Assembly (NCBI GenBank): GCA_028095005.1
Contig: CM051461.1
Location: forward strand, 60,121,840-60,185,839
DNA: 64,000 nucleotides
Source of the DNA: Rhynchospora pubera
Lineage: Eukaryota; Streptophyta; Magnoliopsida; Poales; Cyperaceae
Direction: 5' to 3'
Shown: piece after piece, positions 9,978-22,076 of the stretch
Layout of the letters: each line of letters starts with the position of its first letter
How positions within the stretch are numbered: position 1 is the first letter of the stretch
Notes under the pieces: model-generated
What the model was told of the DNA's origin: nothing
Databases searched by the model: none
Seen by the model: only the letters and a program-made list of their open reading frames with translations
Program-made: the position numbers and the translations under genes

Positions 9978-12900
9978 ATGAAGATGGAAGAGGATGCATC
10001 TTTACATACAATTCAAAACGCGATTCAAGCAATTGGTCGAGGGTTTGATGTGAACTATGACACTAGACTGTTGTACTGCAAAGGGGTTGCTGGGTCCCGG
10101 TTGGTAGAGATAGATGAAGAGTGTAAAGACCTCAGGGTGCATGATAGGTTGTGCGTGCCGGGGGTATCAAGAGATATCAGGTGCTCGTCTGAGGCTGGAG
10201 GGAGAGAATCAACTGGTGCCTGCAGTTTCTCTGAGGTGTGGTTAGTTCATGTTTTTTAAATTTATAATTTTTTTAGTTTAATATTTTTAATGGTGAATTG
10301 TATTGGTTTTTAGCTTTTAGGGTTGTTCTTGTGTGGTTGACTTGGTTTTATAACTTATAATATCAGCCAGTTTGTTGATAAATTTGGCCAATGAGACACT
10401 AGTGACACTACTGCTTCCAGTGAATTAGTATTGAATAGATCTTGTTATGTGTAGGGGAGCTTAAGTTATAAATAGAATTAATTAAAACTCAAACTTTTAC
10501 GACTATAAAGTCAAAAAGCAGCTTAACTTGTGACAAATTAGATAAAAATAATGGATATTTTATCTGGTACACCCCAATATTAATGTGTTGAAATTTTACA
10601 AACTACCAAGTGAAATTTAAGTTAGGCCGTACCAACACAAATGCCAAATTCTACTTATGTCATATACAAACCAACTCAAGAGTGTTTATCTATTACTTTT
10701 CATTTCAGATGGCAGAATTTTTCAACAGGAAGGCTCAGTTGTCTGGCAATATCCCTCTTGGATACTTTAACTCGGCATTTAGCTTTACTGGGTCTAAGAA
10801 AATAGACTCTGCATCGACTAAAACCCTTGCAATAGATGGAAAATTCATTCCTTTGTGTAAAATTCAACTGACACAAAGCATCTTATCTCTGAGAGAGGAT
10901 GTCAAGCGCGCTGTACCAGTCTCCTGGGAACCCCTGTCTTTAGCTAGGTCAGATTTCCCATTTTTTTGTCTGGTATTCTCATTCAAAACCAATAGCAAAA
11001 CCATTACAAGTTTATAGAAGTTCCTTGTTCTATTGCTCACACATAATGAAGATTGCTTTTCTACGGTTTTTCTATGAAGCAATCTAGTACAGTATCAGGC
11101 AGCATAAACTTGTAATGGCTTGAATGTATATATACCTGCTTGACTAGTGACCCTGATAACTGAAAATATAGCTCTTTTATTTGGCAAACTCTTGGTTTAA
11201 TATTATTTTTGCTTCTTAACATTTTGCTTCACACCTTTATGCATGACTAATCTTTAAGGCAAATTCTGGTAAAAAGGGCGGCTCATTATAACACAATGGT
11301 TGACGTAAAGAAATCGAAACCTGAATTTATTTTAGCCAAGTTTTGGCGGCAAAACTGAGTTAAGGCTAAATTTAGGATACTGTGGTTAAACTTGCATCAT
11401 TGGGCTCGACCAAATATTAATTGGAATCAGCTAGCTACTATACTAATTGGCTACTTCAGTTTTAGGTCAGGTTAATATAACCAGCAGCCAAAATTAGAGT
11501 GCCCCTTGGTAATAAAATCAAATGACGGCTTGTGTTCCTTATTCTTTATTCTTACAGATTTATTGAGAATTATGGTACACATATAATTACTTCAGTTACT
11601 GTTGGAGGCAAAGACGTAATTTACGTGAAGCAACACAGCTCTTCTGCACTTTCAGCAACTGAAATAAAGAACTATATTCAAGACATAGGGGATCTTAGAT
11701 TTTCAGAGAATGACAGTCGTAGCTCTGGTCCAATCAAATTAAAAGAAAAGGCCAGTACTTTCTGTCTACTTTCTTTAGCTTTATAACTTATAAGTTTTTT
11801 TTTGTGATAATTAAGTGCACCTTTAATCAATTATATTGTCTACATTTTGGTACTGCTGATCAGATCTTTCAGATTATCTATATTTCTGTACTAATTCATA
11901 GTCAACCTGTTCTAGTGCAAGCATTGACAAATTTGCCCTTATCTTTATAATAGGAATCAGAGGGATTTTCATTTAATAGCCAGGGAGTCTATCCTCAGCC
12001 TCCTAACACACCTTTTCTTACTGCTAAAGAGGCGAGTCAAACTCTCTCCCAAACCTTCTTTTGCCCCAGGTCTTTTTTGTTCCTCTTCTAACATCATTGT
12101 TGGTGCAGGATGTAACTGTGATTTTCAGAAGGAGAGGAGGGGATGACTTAGTACAGTCACATATGCAATGGGCACAGACAGTTAGTCAGGCACCTGACAT
12201 AATTCACATGACCTTTTTTCCCATCACCTATCTACTTGAGGGCATCCCAGGAAGAGATCACCTCATCCGTGCCATCAATCTCTATCTAGAATGTAAGCAT
12301 TATATCAGAGCTAGCTAAAGAGAGGGGTTCATATAAGATAGCTGATGATGAAAACCATATCCCTCTCAGTGACACCTTTAAAAAGAGATTAAATATAATC
12401 TCCATCTAAACAAGTATAGTATTTCTTATTTAGTTTATATTTTTGGTTTTGAAGATAAACCACCTATAGAGGAGCTGAGGTACTTTCTGGAGTTCCAAGT
12501 GAATCGGGTTTGGGCTCCAATAAGAGACAACAACCCAGCCAAACAAAGGAAAGAGCCTGTGCGTCCTGCTTTGCAGTTTAGCATGATGGGAAAGAAGCTT
12601 TACATCAGCCAAGAACAGGTAAATCATGTAATTTTAGGCACAAAATGTTATTGTACCAGACAGTCTTCCATGTTCCAGGATTATATATCAGACATGATCA
12701 TTTTGATATTTTACGTCTCATCAAGGAACTATCCTTGGATATCTTTTAAGTAGAGGCAAAAAACTTTGTATCCTCAGAGAAAGGAAAAAGAAAATAAAAC
12801 TGAAGCAAAAATGAGATTAAAGGTAAATTGGTGAAGACCATTTATTGGTTTCCCGTACTTTGTTGCATGAGACCTAGAGTTTTTTCTTTGAGATAAATCC

Positions 12901-13592
12901 ATCTGTGAGTGATAAATTTTGAAAGAAATGCTATTCTAACAAGAGTTTATCTTATTCAGGTATCTGTTGGACGCAAGCCTGTAACAGGCCTTAAACTATG
13001 CTTAGAAGGTCAAAAACAAAACCGACTATGCATTCATGTACAGCACCTATTCTCCCTCCCAAAAATTCTCCAGCCCTACTGGGATGCCCATGTGGGAATT
13101 GGGCCCCCCAAATGGGTTGGCCCTGAAGAGCAGGACAGTCGCTGGTTTGAGCCTGTAAAATGGAAGAACTTCTCCCATGTCAGCACTGCCCCGGTTGAAT
13201 TCACTGAAACCATAATCTCTGATGTGTCTGGCATTTACGTTGTCACCGGGGCACAATTAGGTGTCTGGGATTTTGGCACAAAAAATGTCTTGTATATGAA
13301 ATTGTTATACTCAAAGGTTCCTCAGTGTACAATTAGGAGATCTCTATGGGACCACAGTCCAATTACTGCTAACTCAGACGATAAGAAAGGCCAGATTTCT
13401 GAGGAGTTGAATGATGTGGGTGAGTCGGGCTCAAGTTCAGGTTCAAGTAAATTGACCCGATTTGTGGACATGTCGGAGATGTGTAAAGGACCTGATGACT
13501 CGCCAGGGCATTGGTTGGTGACTGGTGGGAAATTAGGGGTGGATAAAGGGAAGGTGGTTTTGAGAGTGAAGTATTCTTTGCTTAATTACTAG
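9978..13592 (+). CDS. CAD1: MACPF domain-containing protein, CAD1 type
   Basis: Seven coding exons fit one 581-residue frame: 9978-10235, 10709-10947, 11558-11754, 11961-12031, 12109-12292, 12455-12618 and 12960-13592. The product belongs to the plant MACPF (membrane attack complex/perforin) family and resembles Arabidopsis CAD1 (CONSTITUTIVELY ACTIVATED CELL DEATH 1, about 561 residues), a negative regulator of salicylate-dependent immunity and cell death. Visible marks are AIQAIGRGFDV near the N terminus, the MACPF signature YGTH...GG at about residues 170-182, VIFRRRGGDD, YKPPIEELRYFLEFQ, and the conserved C-terminal half ending GKVVLRVKYSLLNY. There is no signal peptide. Translation could start at 9978 or 9984. 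All junctions are GT-AG except exon 4/5, where GAG/GCGAGT fits a 77-bp GC-AG intron (12032-12108). The exon 4 limits are the least certain. CAD1 is preferred over the paralogue NSL1 from overall motif match. Confidence 0.92.
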
Positions 13593-14370
13593 AGTTAGAA
13601 ATTTTAAAACGAGAAATGAAGGTGTTTCCTTTTTTTACCTTTTTTGGGTGTATGATGTTGTGCTTTTGATGTAAATGTGGGGGAAATTTGATTTTGAGTT
13701 GGTTTAGTGCAACCAGTAATTGAATTTGTAAGTTCTGTTAGGTTGTTATTTTCTTTTAATACACTAATGCATGGGAAAGGGCCACTCTTAAGTTTAGATT
13801 ACTTACACGTTTTGGCTTTTTTACCTTTTCATGGTTGATGGCTTGAATTATGGGTTTTTTTTTTGGGTCAGCTGAATTCAAGTATTTTAATATAGAAAAA
13901 TACATAGCTATATAAAAAGTGATTATGAGTTTAAGCTTCAAAGAACATTATATTTATTGACTTCAATTAACGGATTAATCCACAACTTTCATTTTTTTTT
14001 TAAAAAAAAGAAAAAACCATTACATTGACAACCCAAGCATTTATATTTTAATTTATATTAATTTAAAAAAAAATTAGTTCGTTTAAAATTAAAAGCTTTT
14101 AAACAATTATTTTGGAGTGTTTATCTTGCGCAAAACAACTTCACAAAAGAAAATGAAGTTTGCAACAAAGATTTCAAATAATGCTTATGATTAAATTGAC
14201 AAACTCTTTTGACGAGCTTAAATTTACATCGAAAGTCTATATTTTGTTAGTTACCGAACTAAAATAGTGTTGAGTAATCTTCGATTGTGAAGTTTAAATA
14301 TGACAATATAGGACGTTTATTTGTTGTAATTTATATACAGGCATAACAAATCTGTGAGTCTCTATTCTTG
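13593..14370. other. 3' flank of CAD1 and AT-rich spacer
   Basis: A T/A-rich 3'-UTR-like stretch follows the stop codon (to about 13770), then non-coding DNA with poly-A/T runs. No further gene is seen. Confidence 0.5.
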
Positions 14371-14692
14371 GAGAAAGTTTATTATGCACTATAGTGCATA
14401 GGGTGTTCCGTGCACCGCGGATTTTTTTTAGGGTATTTTTGTAAATTGACAAATCTAATTTACATATTGAAATCTCATAGCAAATCAAATTTTATAATTT
14501 TTTAGATTTTATTACTATTTTTTCGAATTTTTTAAAACATGTCATTTTTTGGAAAAATAGTAATAAAATCTCGAAAATTGAAAATTTTGGTTTTCTATGA
14601 GATTTCAATATGTAGATTAGATTGATTAAATTAGATTTGTCAATTTATAAAAATACCAACGAAAAAGTCCGCGGTGCATATTAAACTTTCTC
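14371..14692. mobile_element. Mutator-type MITE (GAGAAAGTTTA family, uninterrupted copy)
   Basis: A 322-bp element with long imperfect inverted ends starting GAGAAAGTTTATTATGCAC and ending GCATATTAAACTTTCTC. The flanks are CTATTCTTG (14362-14370) and TTATTCTTG (14693-14701), a 9-bp duplication with one mismatch. The same family, with another MITE nested in it, is found at 57538-58217. The core carries the AAATTTTGG...GAGATTTCAATATGTAGA motif shared with several other elements in the window. Confidence 0.78.
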
Positions 14693-14983
14693 TTATTCTT
14701 GAATACAAAATTTTGTATTATGCTATGGTGTAATACAAAATTGAGATCGACAAATGATAAAAACTCTTTTAAGTCTCGCATATGTGAAAAAGAGCACATA
14801 CAGTGTGGGTAATGAGAATACAGTTAATCATCTCTATTCTTAGGAAGAAATTAATCAAATTTCGTTTTCTTTTTTCTCCTTCTATATTTGTCATTTATCT
14901 TTTTAATATTCCATTCTAACCCTAAATTTTTCTCCATTACCATCACAACAAAACATGATAAAATAATCTACTTGAATTATTAC

Positions 14984-15059
14984 ATTACATAACCTACGTA
15001 GATGGCTTATTTTCAGTTTATATTACATAACCTACGTAGATGGCTTATTTTCAGTTTAT
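14984..15059. repeat. Perfect 38-bp tandem duplication
   Basis: The 38-bp unit beginning ATTACATAACCTACGTAGAT occurs twice, head to tail without mismatch, at 14984-15021 and 15022-15059. Perfect identity points to a recent duplication or strong constraint. It includes the palindrome CTACGTAG. Confidence 0.9.
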
Positions 15060-18000
15060 TGGGCACTTATAACTAATGGTGCATTCGCAGCAAGCAAGAC
15101 AATACTGCCACCGATAGAGCTGCAAGCGAATCTATAATTGAACAAACAAGCTGACGTATTTTAGTTTTTATTTTTTTAATATCCAGCTAAAACTATTTAC
15201 TATTAGTTGGTCTCGAATCTATATAAATTATATTTACAAAAAAAAAACTATTGATTTATGACAATATATAATATGTAAACAATTGCTAACTTTCACTTGA
15301 CAAGTAGATAAAATTGTTAACATATAAGTGAGTGGACAATTGGATAGACATGATAGGAATGGACTCTTATAGGTTTTTATTGACAATTATCTTATAGTCA
15401 GAGTCACATACATATACCTCTGGCATCATCTCTCTTCGGCCAATATGTGCAAATTAAAGTGGATTACTAGAACAAATTTTGTAACTGATACCAATTTTCT
15501 AGTAGCATAAATTTTACTCTTTTAATGTTGGAAAAATTAATAGAAGAAGCCTAAAAACCTAAATAATAAAATTATATAGTACTTATTCAAATACTGATTT
15601 AGAGAATCTTATCCGTGGAACTCAATCAAAATTTGTCAAACAAGAGCTTCGAAAAAAGTTTTTCCATTGCGTAAAATCAAAGTATGCATAACTAGAACGT
15701 AATATCTAGAAAAAGAATTTCAGCACATAGTGCAGTGGATTTATGGAGATATTATCTATCTAAGAGACTACAATTTCCGTCTAATTTTTTGGCTGCACAC
15801 TTCACAATTTCACATTAGGATGGAACCCAAATTTGCTTAGAACGATCGATTAAATGAACTTTTTATATATTTTTTAAAAATATATATGTAGTTGATATTG
15901 CCGGGATTGAATTCTAATGTACTTGTGTATTACCTTTAATTAAACCGAGTGGCACGTATCGGAATAGTAGCCCGCCTAAAATAATTTGGTTAAATGACCG
16001 TTATTTAAAGAACACAATGTCCTATTGGTGTCCACGTTAAAAATTCATCAAACAAATCAATGGCCCAGTGGCTTCCGGTTCAAAAACTCTACTAAATTAA
16101 TCCCGAATCATTGAAGTGTCATGAAAGTTCTATATCGGAAACGATCAATTAATTAATTTATATCAGCAACAAAATTCTATTTTATTATTGAAATTTGAAC
16201 ACAAAAAAATCATTGATGAAAGGATTTTAAACCTAGGTATCAAATAAATTTATAACCTAGAGTTAACCTCACTAGTCGTTTTAGTTAAGCTTTAGAGTCG
16301 AACCCAAGGGACGGTATAACTGATTACTAGACTTTTACTTGCTCATGAAAGCTAGACAATTAATTTTTAGATTTTATGATTTATAAAGACAATTATCTAA
16401 AGTGCAATTAAATAAATTATTTTTGGTATTTTTTTGAACTCTAAATAAATGCAAGGGATGTCCTAGGGTTTCGTGTTCAATTAGTTTAGCTCTAAAGCAC
16501 CTCGGCCTACGACTTTCGTCGAGACAGAGGCACATTTCGAAATGTACGGATTTTGGACCGAAATGCATACTGTTTCGGTCCAAAAATTGCTTTAGACCTC
16601 TTGTTTCAACTTGATATCTTTACACAATGTTATGTCAAGGCTACTAAACAACCAGACCTAAGTTTCTAACCTCAGTTGTCGCAATTTTGGTTCTAACTTG
16701 GTTTGGAACTTAGTTTTTACCACGTAAATAACTAAACCTATACTTCCGTTCTGATTTAGTTATTTAAGTATGTTTGGGAGGATTTCTAAAGATATTTAAA
16801 GTCCTGTCGGATCAATAAAAATTACACCTTTCGGTCGTGAACTAACCTCCTCTTTCGAGCGATTGCTTACCTCAAGTACTTAAATAATCAATTGTTTGTT
16901 CTAGTTTATTGTCCTAGTGGTGTTGTAGTTCATCAATAGATAGACAATCAAACAAGCAATCAAATTAATCAAGCTAGATATAATACTCAACAAAACAAAT
17001 CACATAATCATAGCATAAGTAATCAAGTCATAACAAAATACTAAATTAATCTACTAACTACTCCTAAGACATCATTAACTAGCCTAACATGCAAGAAAAA
17101 TAAGATACAAACTCCATCAAATCAAAATATCAAGAGAAAAGGAACGAATAAACCAAATATCGCTTCTAACTCAAGATATCGATCGTCCGAAGTCGTGGTT
17201 GGATTGGTTCAACCGCTGTCGCGTCCAGAATCGCTCCAAAATTGCTGCCATGGACGTGCTCCACTGTGAGAGGTGGAATCCCACGCCTTTCAGCGTGAGA
17301 ACGGTGGTGAAAAAGGTGGAAATTATCGTATGGAAAGTGGGATACTTTCCTCTCTGTAATTTCGTGCATATATGACCAGGGAGGAGGCTTGGGAGGCAGG
17401 TTAGGGCAAGGATTCATGAGATCATGCCATAAAATAAAGTTTTCATCTTCAAAACTTGCCAAAATTGACTTTTTCACGTGATTTCGGACCGAAATTATTT
17501 TCCACCACACGCACCGATAGTATTTTGACCATAATTTCTTCATCCGAACTCCGATTGAGGTGATTCAAAGATTGTTGGAAAGTTTAGGATGAGCTCTACA
17601 GTCCTATACATTCCATTTAGTCATTTTCTTCTTATAAATCCACCTTTTTATGTGATAATTATGCCCAATCCACTAAGTTCCTACAAAACAAATCAAATTG
17701 CTACGGCAATATCCAATCTTGCAAAATAAAGCATAAAAGCACATTGAATATCATTGGTTTGGATAGTATTTTGGTGCCAAGTATGGTCAAAACGTATATA
17801 TAAATAAGAGATATCAATCATTAAAAGAAGGTAATTACAAAATAAAATTGAGTTGTACTAATTACTAATATATGAAAATTCCTTTTAGTTTAATTGGTAC
17901 AATATCAAAAAAAAAAAGTATTGGATCGGGTGAGATTACGCTAAAACAAAAAAATAAGAAAGGTGATTGCTATTGCAAAAAAAAATATCTCAAAGTTTTC

Positions 18001-18248
18001 CTTAAGCAGTCAAGGCTTTTACCAAAAACCAAAATTGTCATCATAAAATAAAAAAATTATTTGGTATGATATAATTAATTTACCTACATCTACTCCCAAA
18101 TATAAATGCATATAAAGTTATTATTCAAATTTTATATAAACTTATATCTATGATTCTAAATTAAACAACATAATTTTCTTCTAACTCTTTCAACTGGGTC
18201 ACAAATCTTCTAATTAATACACAACACAACAAATTGAGATATGCTTGA

Positions 18249-18289
<41 letters not shown>
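15060..18289. other. Intergenic DNA with probable old repeats
   Basis: No gene can be supported. The part from about 16230 to 17640 is less AT-rich than its surroundings and has the texture of a decayed non-autonomous retroelement (phrases such as GTCGAACCCAAGGGACGG). No LTRs or domains could be defined. The open frame 17543-17166 (- strand) within it has no recognisable motif. The end (18250-18289) is a TA microsatellite. Confidence 0.35.
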
Positions 18290-18292
<3 letters not shown>

Positions 18293-18687
18293 TTGGGATA
18301 AAGTGCCATAGATGGCAATGCCATAGATGCCTTTTTTGAGTCATTTTTTGAAGATCCGAAATTCAATCAGTCAATCCAAACCGTTCAAATTGATCTACAT
18401 ATTGAAATACCATTGGAGACTAAATTTTACATTTTTTTGAATTTTTTTGCTATTTATTTTGATATGTTCAAATTGGAGGGTCTGAAATACTCCAATTATA
18501 ATGTTTTTTATAAATATCATAATAAATAGTAGAAAAATTCAAAAAAATGTAAAATTTAGTCTCCAAGGGTATTTTTATATGGTGAACAACTTGAACGGTT
18601 CGAATTGAGCATTTAGATTTTGGATCTCGAAAAACGACTCTATGGCACGGGACCCTCTGTGCCATCTATGGCACATTAGCCATCCTC
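18290..18687. mobile_element. Mutator-type MITE inserted in a TA microsatellite
   Basis: A 398-bp imperfect palindrome. The left end is GAGTTGGGATAAAGTGCC and the right end GGCACATTAGCCATCCTC; both lead into the shared GTGCCATAGATGGCA motif. The flanks on both sides are ATATATATA, consistent with a 9-bp duplication but uninformative because the target is a microsatellite. The interior repeats the core seen in other Mutator-type MITEs here (GAACGGTT, TTTAGTCTCCAA). Confidence 0.7.
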
Positions 18688-18711
18688 ATATATATATATA
18701 TATATATATTT

Positions 18712-20193
18712 CAAGGTTTTAAAATGCGATTTATGCGATTTAACGGTCTAGTGTTGAATTATCGATGCGGAGTTTTATCGGTGATAATGCGATGTGTACG
18801 CGGTTGATAAAATTTTCGCTCTATAAATTTGTGTTATGATTTATAATTTATATAGGAGGATGCTTACTTTAAACTTGATATTTTATGAGAACTCAAGTAA
18901 ATTGATGCGTATCTACATGTGTACCAGCTACCAAAATATTATAACAAACTATATGTGTTCATGAAAATGGTACCATTGTACCAATAAATGACAACAATTG
19001 TGCATTAGGCCCCCACAACCATTTTGTCTATGAGATTCACGCCTTCATCCATGTGCTCCGCGAGTAGACCAGCATGTGTAGCCCTGATTGAATCATTTTA
19101 TCGAACACCTGAATGGCTGTTTAGAAAACAAATTCCAAGAATCAGAAGTCTACTTAATTGGTCTACATAATATCAAGCAATGTTGCTTGATATTAAGAAT
19201 ATGGATTTGACCGATTCAGGCCACCTTTACCCATTGTACCAGCAAATTAAACCAACAGTACCAATTACCAAGTCGTGCAACATTAAAGTCATTTGCTCTT
19301 GCACACATTCAAGTCGTGCAACATTTAAGCCAACAACAAAAATAAAAGTACCAAGTACCAATTACCAAAAGAAATTTAACATAACTAAAAACAAAAAGTT
19401 GTAAAATTGATCTAACAAAGCATGAATGATGAGTTGAATTCTTGTCTTCCTCTTACACAATCATCACTTGCTTTCCTATAAAGAATGTAACTAGACAAGC
19501 ACAAATAAGTCAATTAAGAGAATCTGTGAAAACAACACACATACAATGAGTATTTCATCACTAATTCTGTTATTTATCCTTTATTTATGTTGCGTCTGAC
19601 ATATTTTCTCGTTGAGGGTCAATTAATTAATCAAAATTTTCTTTAAAAATTACAAAATAAGTTTTGCATGCGGTATGCAACAATCTCTTTGTTCCTTTTG
19701 TAATTATTGACAAAGAAAAAAAGCATGTAAGAGACTTACAAGACAGAGAGGAGGTAGACCAATGGGTCTAGCAATCGCCGGAGGAGCAGAGCAGGAGAGG
19801 CGGAGCAAATAGCGATGGGAGGAAGAGTAGCGTGGAACAAACGGTAGAGTAGGAGGACTAGTAGGTTTCTATATCGACGGACGAGATGAAAAATGGTGGT
19901 GGAGGGAGCAGAAGACCGGTGGTCGGAGGAAGATATGAGCAGCGATAGGGGGGAAGAAGAGAGAAATTGGGGATTAGGGTTGGGGTCAGGTCTGGGAATG
20001 GGTCGGGTGTGGAATCGGGGACTTTCGTTTTTTCTCCGCTAAAAACGAATTAATATCGTGAATAAACGTCGTTGATTGTGTTTTATCGAATGACCGCTTT
20101 TTTCGAAAAATTTTCATTGTTATCGTGCGGTAGAGTTCTGACAATCGCTATTTCCGATAATTCGACGATAATGCGGCACATTTTAGAAGCTTG
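18712..20193. mobile_element. Non-autonomous hAT-type element with captured GC-rich segment
   Basis: A 1482-bp segment with inverted ends CAAGGTTTTAAAATGCG (left) and CATTTTAGAAGCTTG (right). The flanks ATATATTT and ATATTTTT form an 8-bp duplication with one mismatch. The ends resemble those of the element at 2160-3042, so both probably belong to related hAT lineages. Subterminal regions have GCGA/TCGC-rich short motifs. An interior GC-rich piece (about 19740-20030, AGAGGCGG, GGGATTAGGGTTGGGG) is unlike its surroundings and may be a captured gene leader. No transposase frame is visible. Confidence 0.6.
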
Positions 20194-20400
20194 ATATTTT
20201 TTGTTTTCGATTTCTTAATTTGGTTGTCCTCCAATTTCTCTATTGTTTCTATTATTTGGATTAAAATGTACAAAGCGGGGGAGGAGCTAGAGGGGCGTGG
20301 CCTCTCTATCATTCCTGTTTTCCTTCATTTATAAGTTTAATTTGGTATTGATATGAATAAATAAACAGCTTCGACCCTTTTAAAAAATACAAATTGACAA

Positions 20401-20415
20401 CCCCCCCCCCCCCAA

Positions 20416-20448
<33 letters not shown>

Positions 20449-20449
20449 T
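20401..20449. repeat. Poly-C tract plus (AAT)n microsatellite
   Basis: A run of 14 C is followed by about ten AAT units. Such compound homopolymer/trinucleotide tracts are mutation-prone. No coding function is seen. Confidence 0.9.
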
Positions 20450-22076
20450 TTCTTGCTCCGAACGTGAACACCATATAAATGCATCAATTGTTGAATAAAT
20501 ATATAGGATTGCATTGTTTGCTTTCTGCATGAATTATTCACGCATAGCGCATTGAGATTCCTTAGCTGCTCATGCAAAACTTCCACCCTTACTAAATATT
20601 GTGTTAAAGAAAAAAGTTTCATAATAAAGCATGGAAATGCACCTGTAATATTATTTCAAAGACGTCATGCTTCCTCTCACACTATATATGTTGTATGACG
20701 ATACCTATCCTGCCTTAAAAAATGACGATACCTATCCCACAACCAAGCCTTGCATACAAACTGCAAACATCGCTTGCTTCCATTTCAGGCTTTGCAAACA
20801 TAGCTGACCAATAAATTGACTGCTTTTTTTTTAAGTTGAGGTAAGAGTGCATCGATTAGAATTGGGGGGCTATAAGAAATAGAATCTGGTGGCAGCAATA
20901 ACTGTCTTACAATGTTGAGCATAGAAATGCTTTCATATAGCAATATATCATAGAAAAATGTAAAATACCTTAGTACTAAACTACTAATTACAAAAGTCTA
21001 AAATTTCAAAGTTATTCATTTTACTTCTAATAAGGTCGGTATTATACCAAATTAAAACACGGGAGAATTATATAGGCATTCTAGCCAGTCAAATCTGGTA
21101 CTGTACAGTGTACATCCTAAATGACATGTAAAACACAGCACACGACTTCATGAGCAGTTCAAAATAAAAATGCAGATCTACTTTTGAAAAAAGAAAATTT
21201 CGAGTCAGAAAATAAAAGAAAATGAAAATAAATTATCTTAGCGGCAGAACAAACAGAGCGGCTCAAGTCTAGATGCAGTAACAGCTCTTTTTACTGGCGA
21301 TTTATTGGTTGGAAAATATGGTGAGACTCGTTTTATCAAGAACACTTTACCAACGCAGTGGGTCATAAGAGGTATATCCGTATATATGAAAGAGACGATT
21401 TTGCATACATGATGTATAAAGTTTATGGAATTGCTTGACTCCCCCATTTTAGCAATTTACTCCCAATTTTTTATAAACGACAAAAGTACCGTAAATTGTA
21501 TTGATTTGCACAAGAGATAAAAGGAAAAATAAAAATAAAAGTAAGAGAATAGTATTTTGGTCAACTGGGAGCGTATCGCTAAGGTTTCGTTTGGATCGTA
21601 CGAGAATAGTTCATGTCTAATTATTTTCAACAGCCCGATTTAAAGTTGAAGCACGTGATTCTTTATAATGTGTTGGTGGGTGAGAGCTAGTTGATTTGAT
21701 CGATATTGCCACTTGTTAATTATAAACAATTCACAACCAAAAAGAACCAAATATCTAAGTTTTCCAACTTTTCTCTGTACTTAATTTATTTTTTAGTACA
21801 CTAATTCCCAGCAGCGAACTGATAAATGCTACTAGAAATGAAATCTTCCTCGACATTACTGTGAGCTTCGAGTTGAAGCCTCTCCATACCAGAAAAAAAC
21901 ATGAGCACCAAAATAAGAAAAGAGATCACCTATATATAACATGCACTTGTTTCATCATTACAGTTATATATGCCCAGACCTCTTTCTTTCTTTCCTTCCT
22001 GTATACATGTTACATGTCAACTATGCTACTATTAGCTTTACAACTAAATAAGTACCCATTTGCAACAAATCAGAGG
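20450..22076. other. Spacer downstream of the kinase gene
   Basis: No coding region is supported. The last 200-300 bases before 22077 are expected to hold the kinase 3' UTR (- strand). The rest is AT-rich single-copy-looking DNA without recognisable repeats. Confidence 0.4.

Noticed and set aside
12080..12108. GT-AG alternative (CAG/GTCTTT) for the CAD1 exon 4/5 junction
   Set aside because: It would leave a 28-bp intron, too short for plants, and puts a stop in frame directly after the junction.
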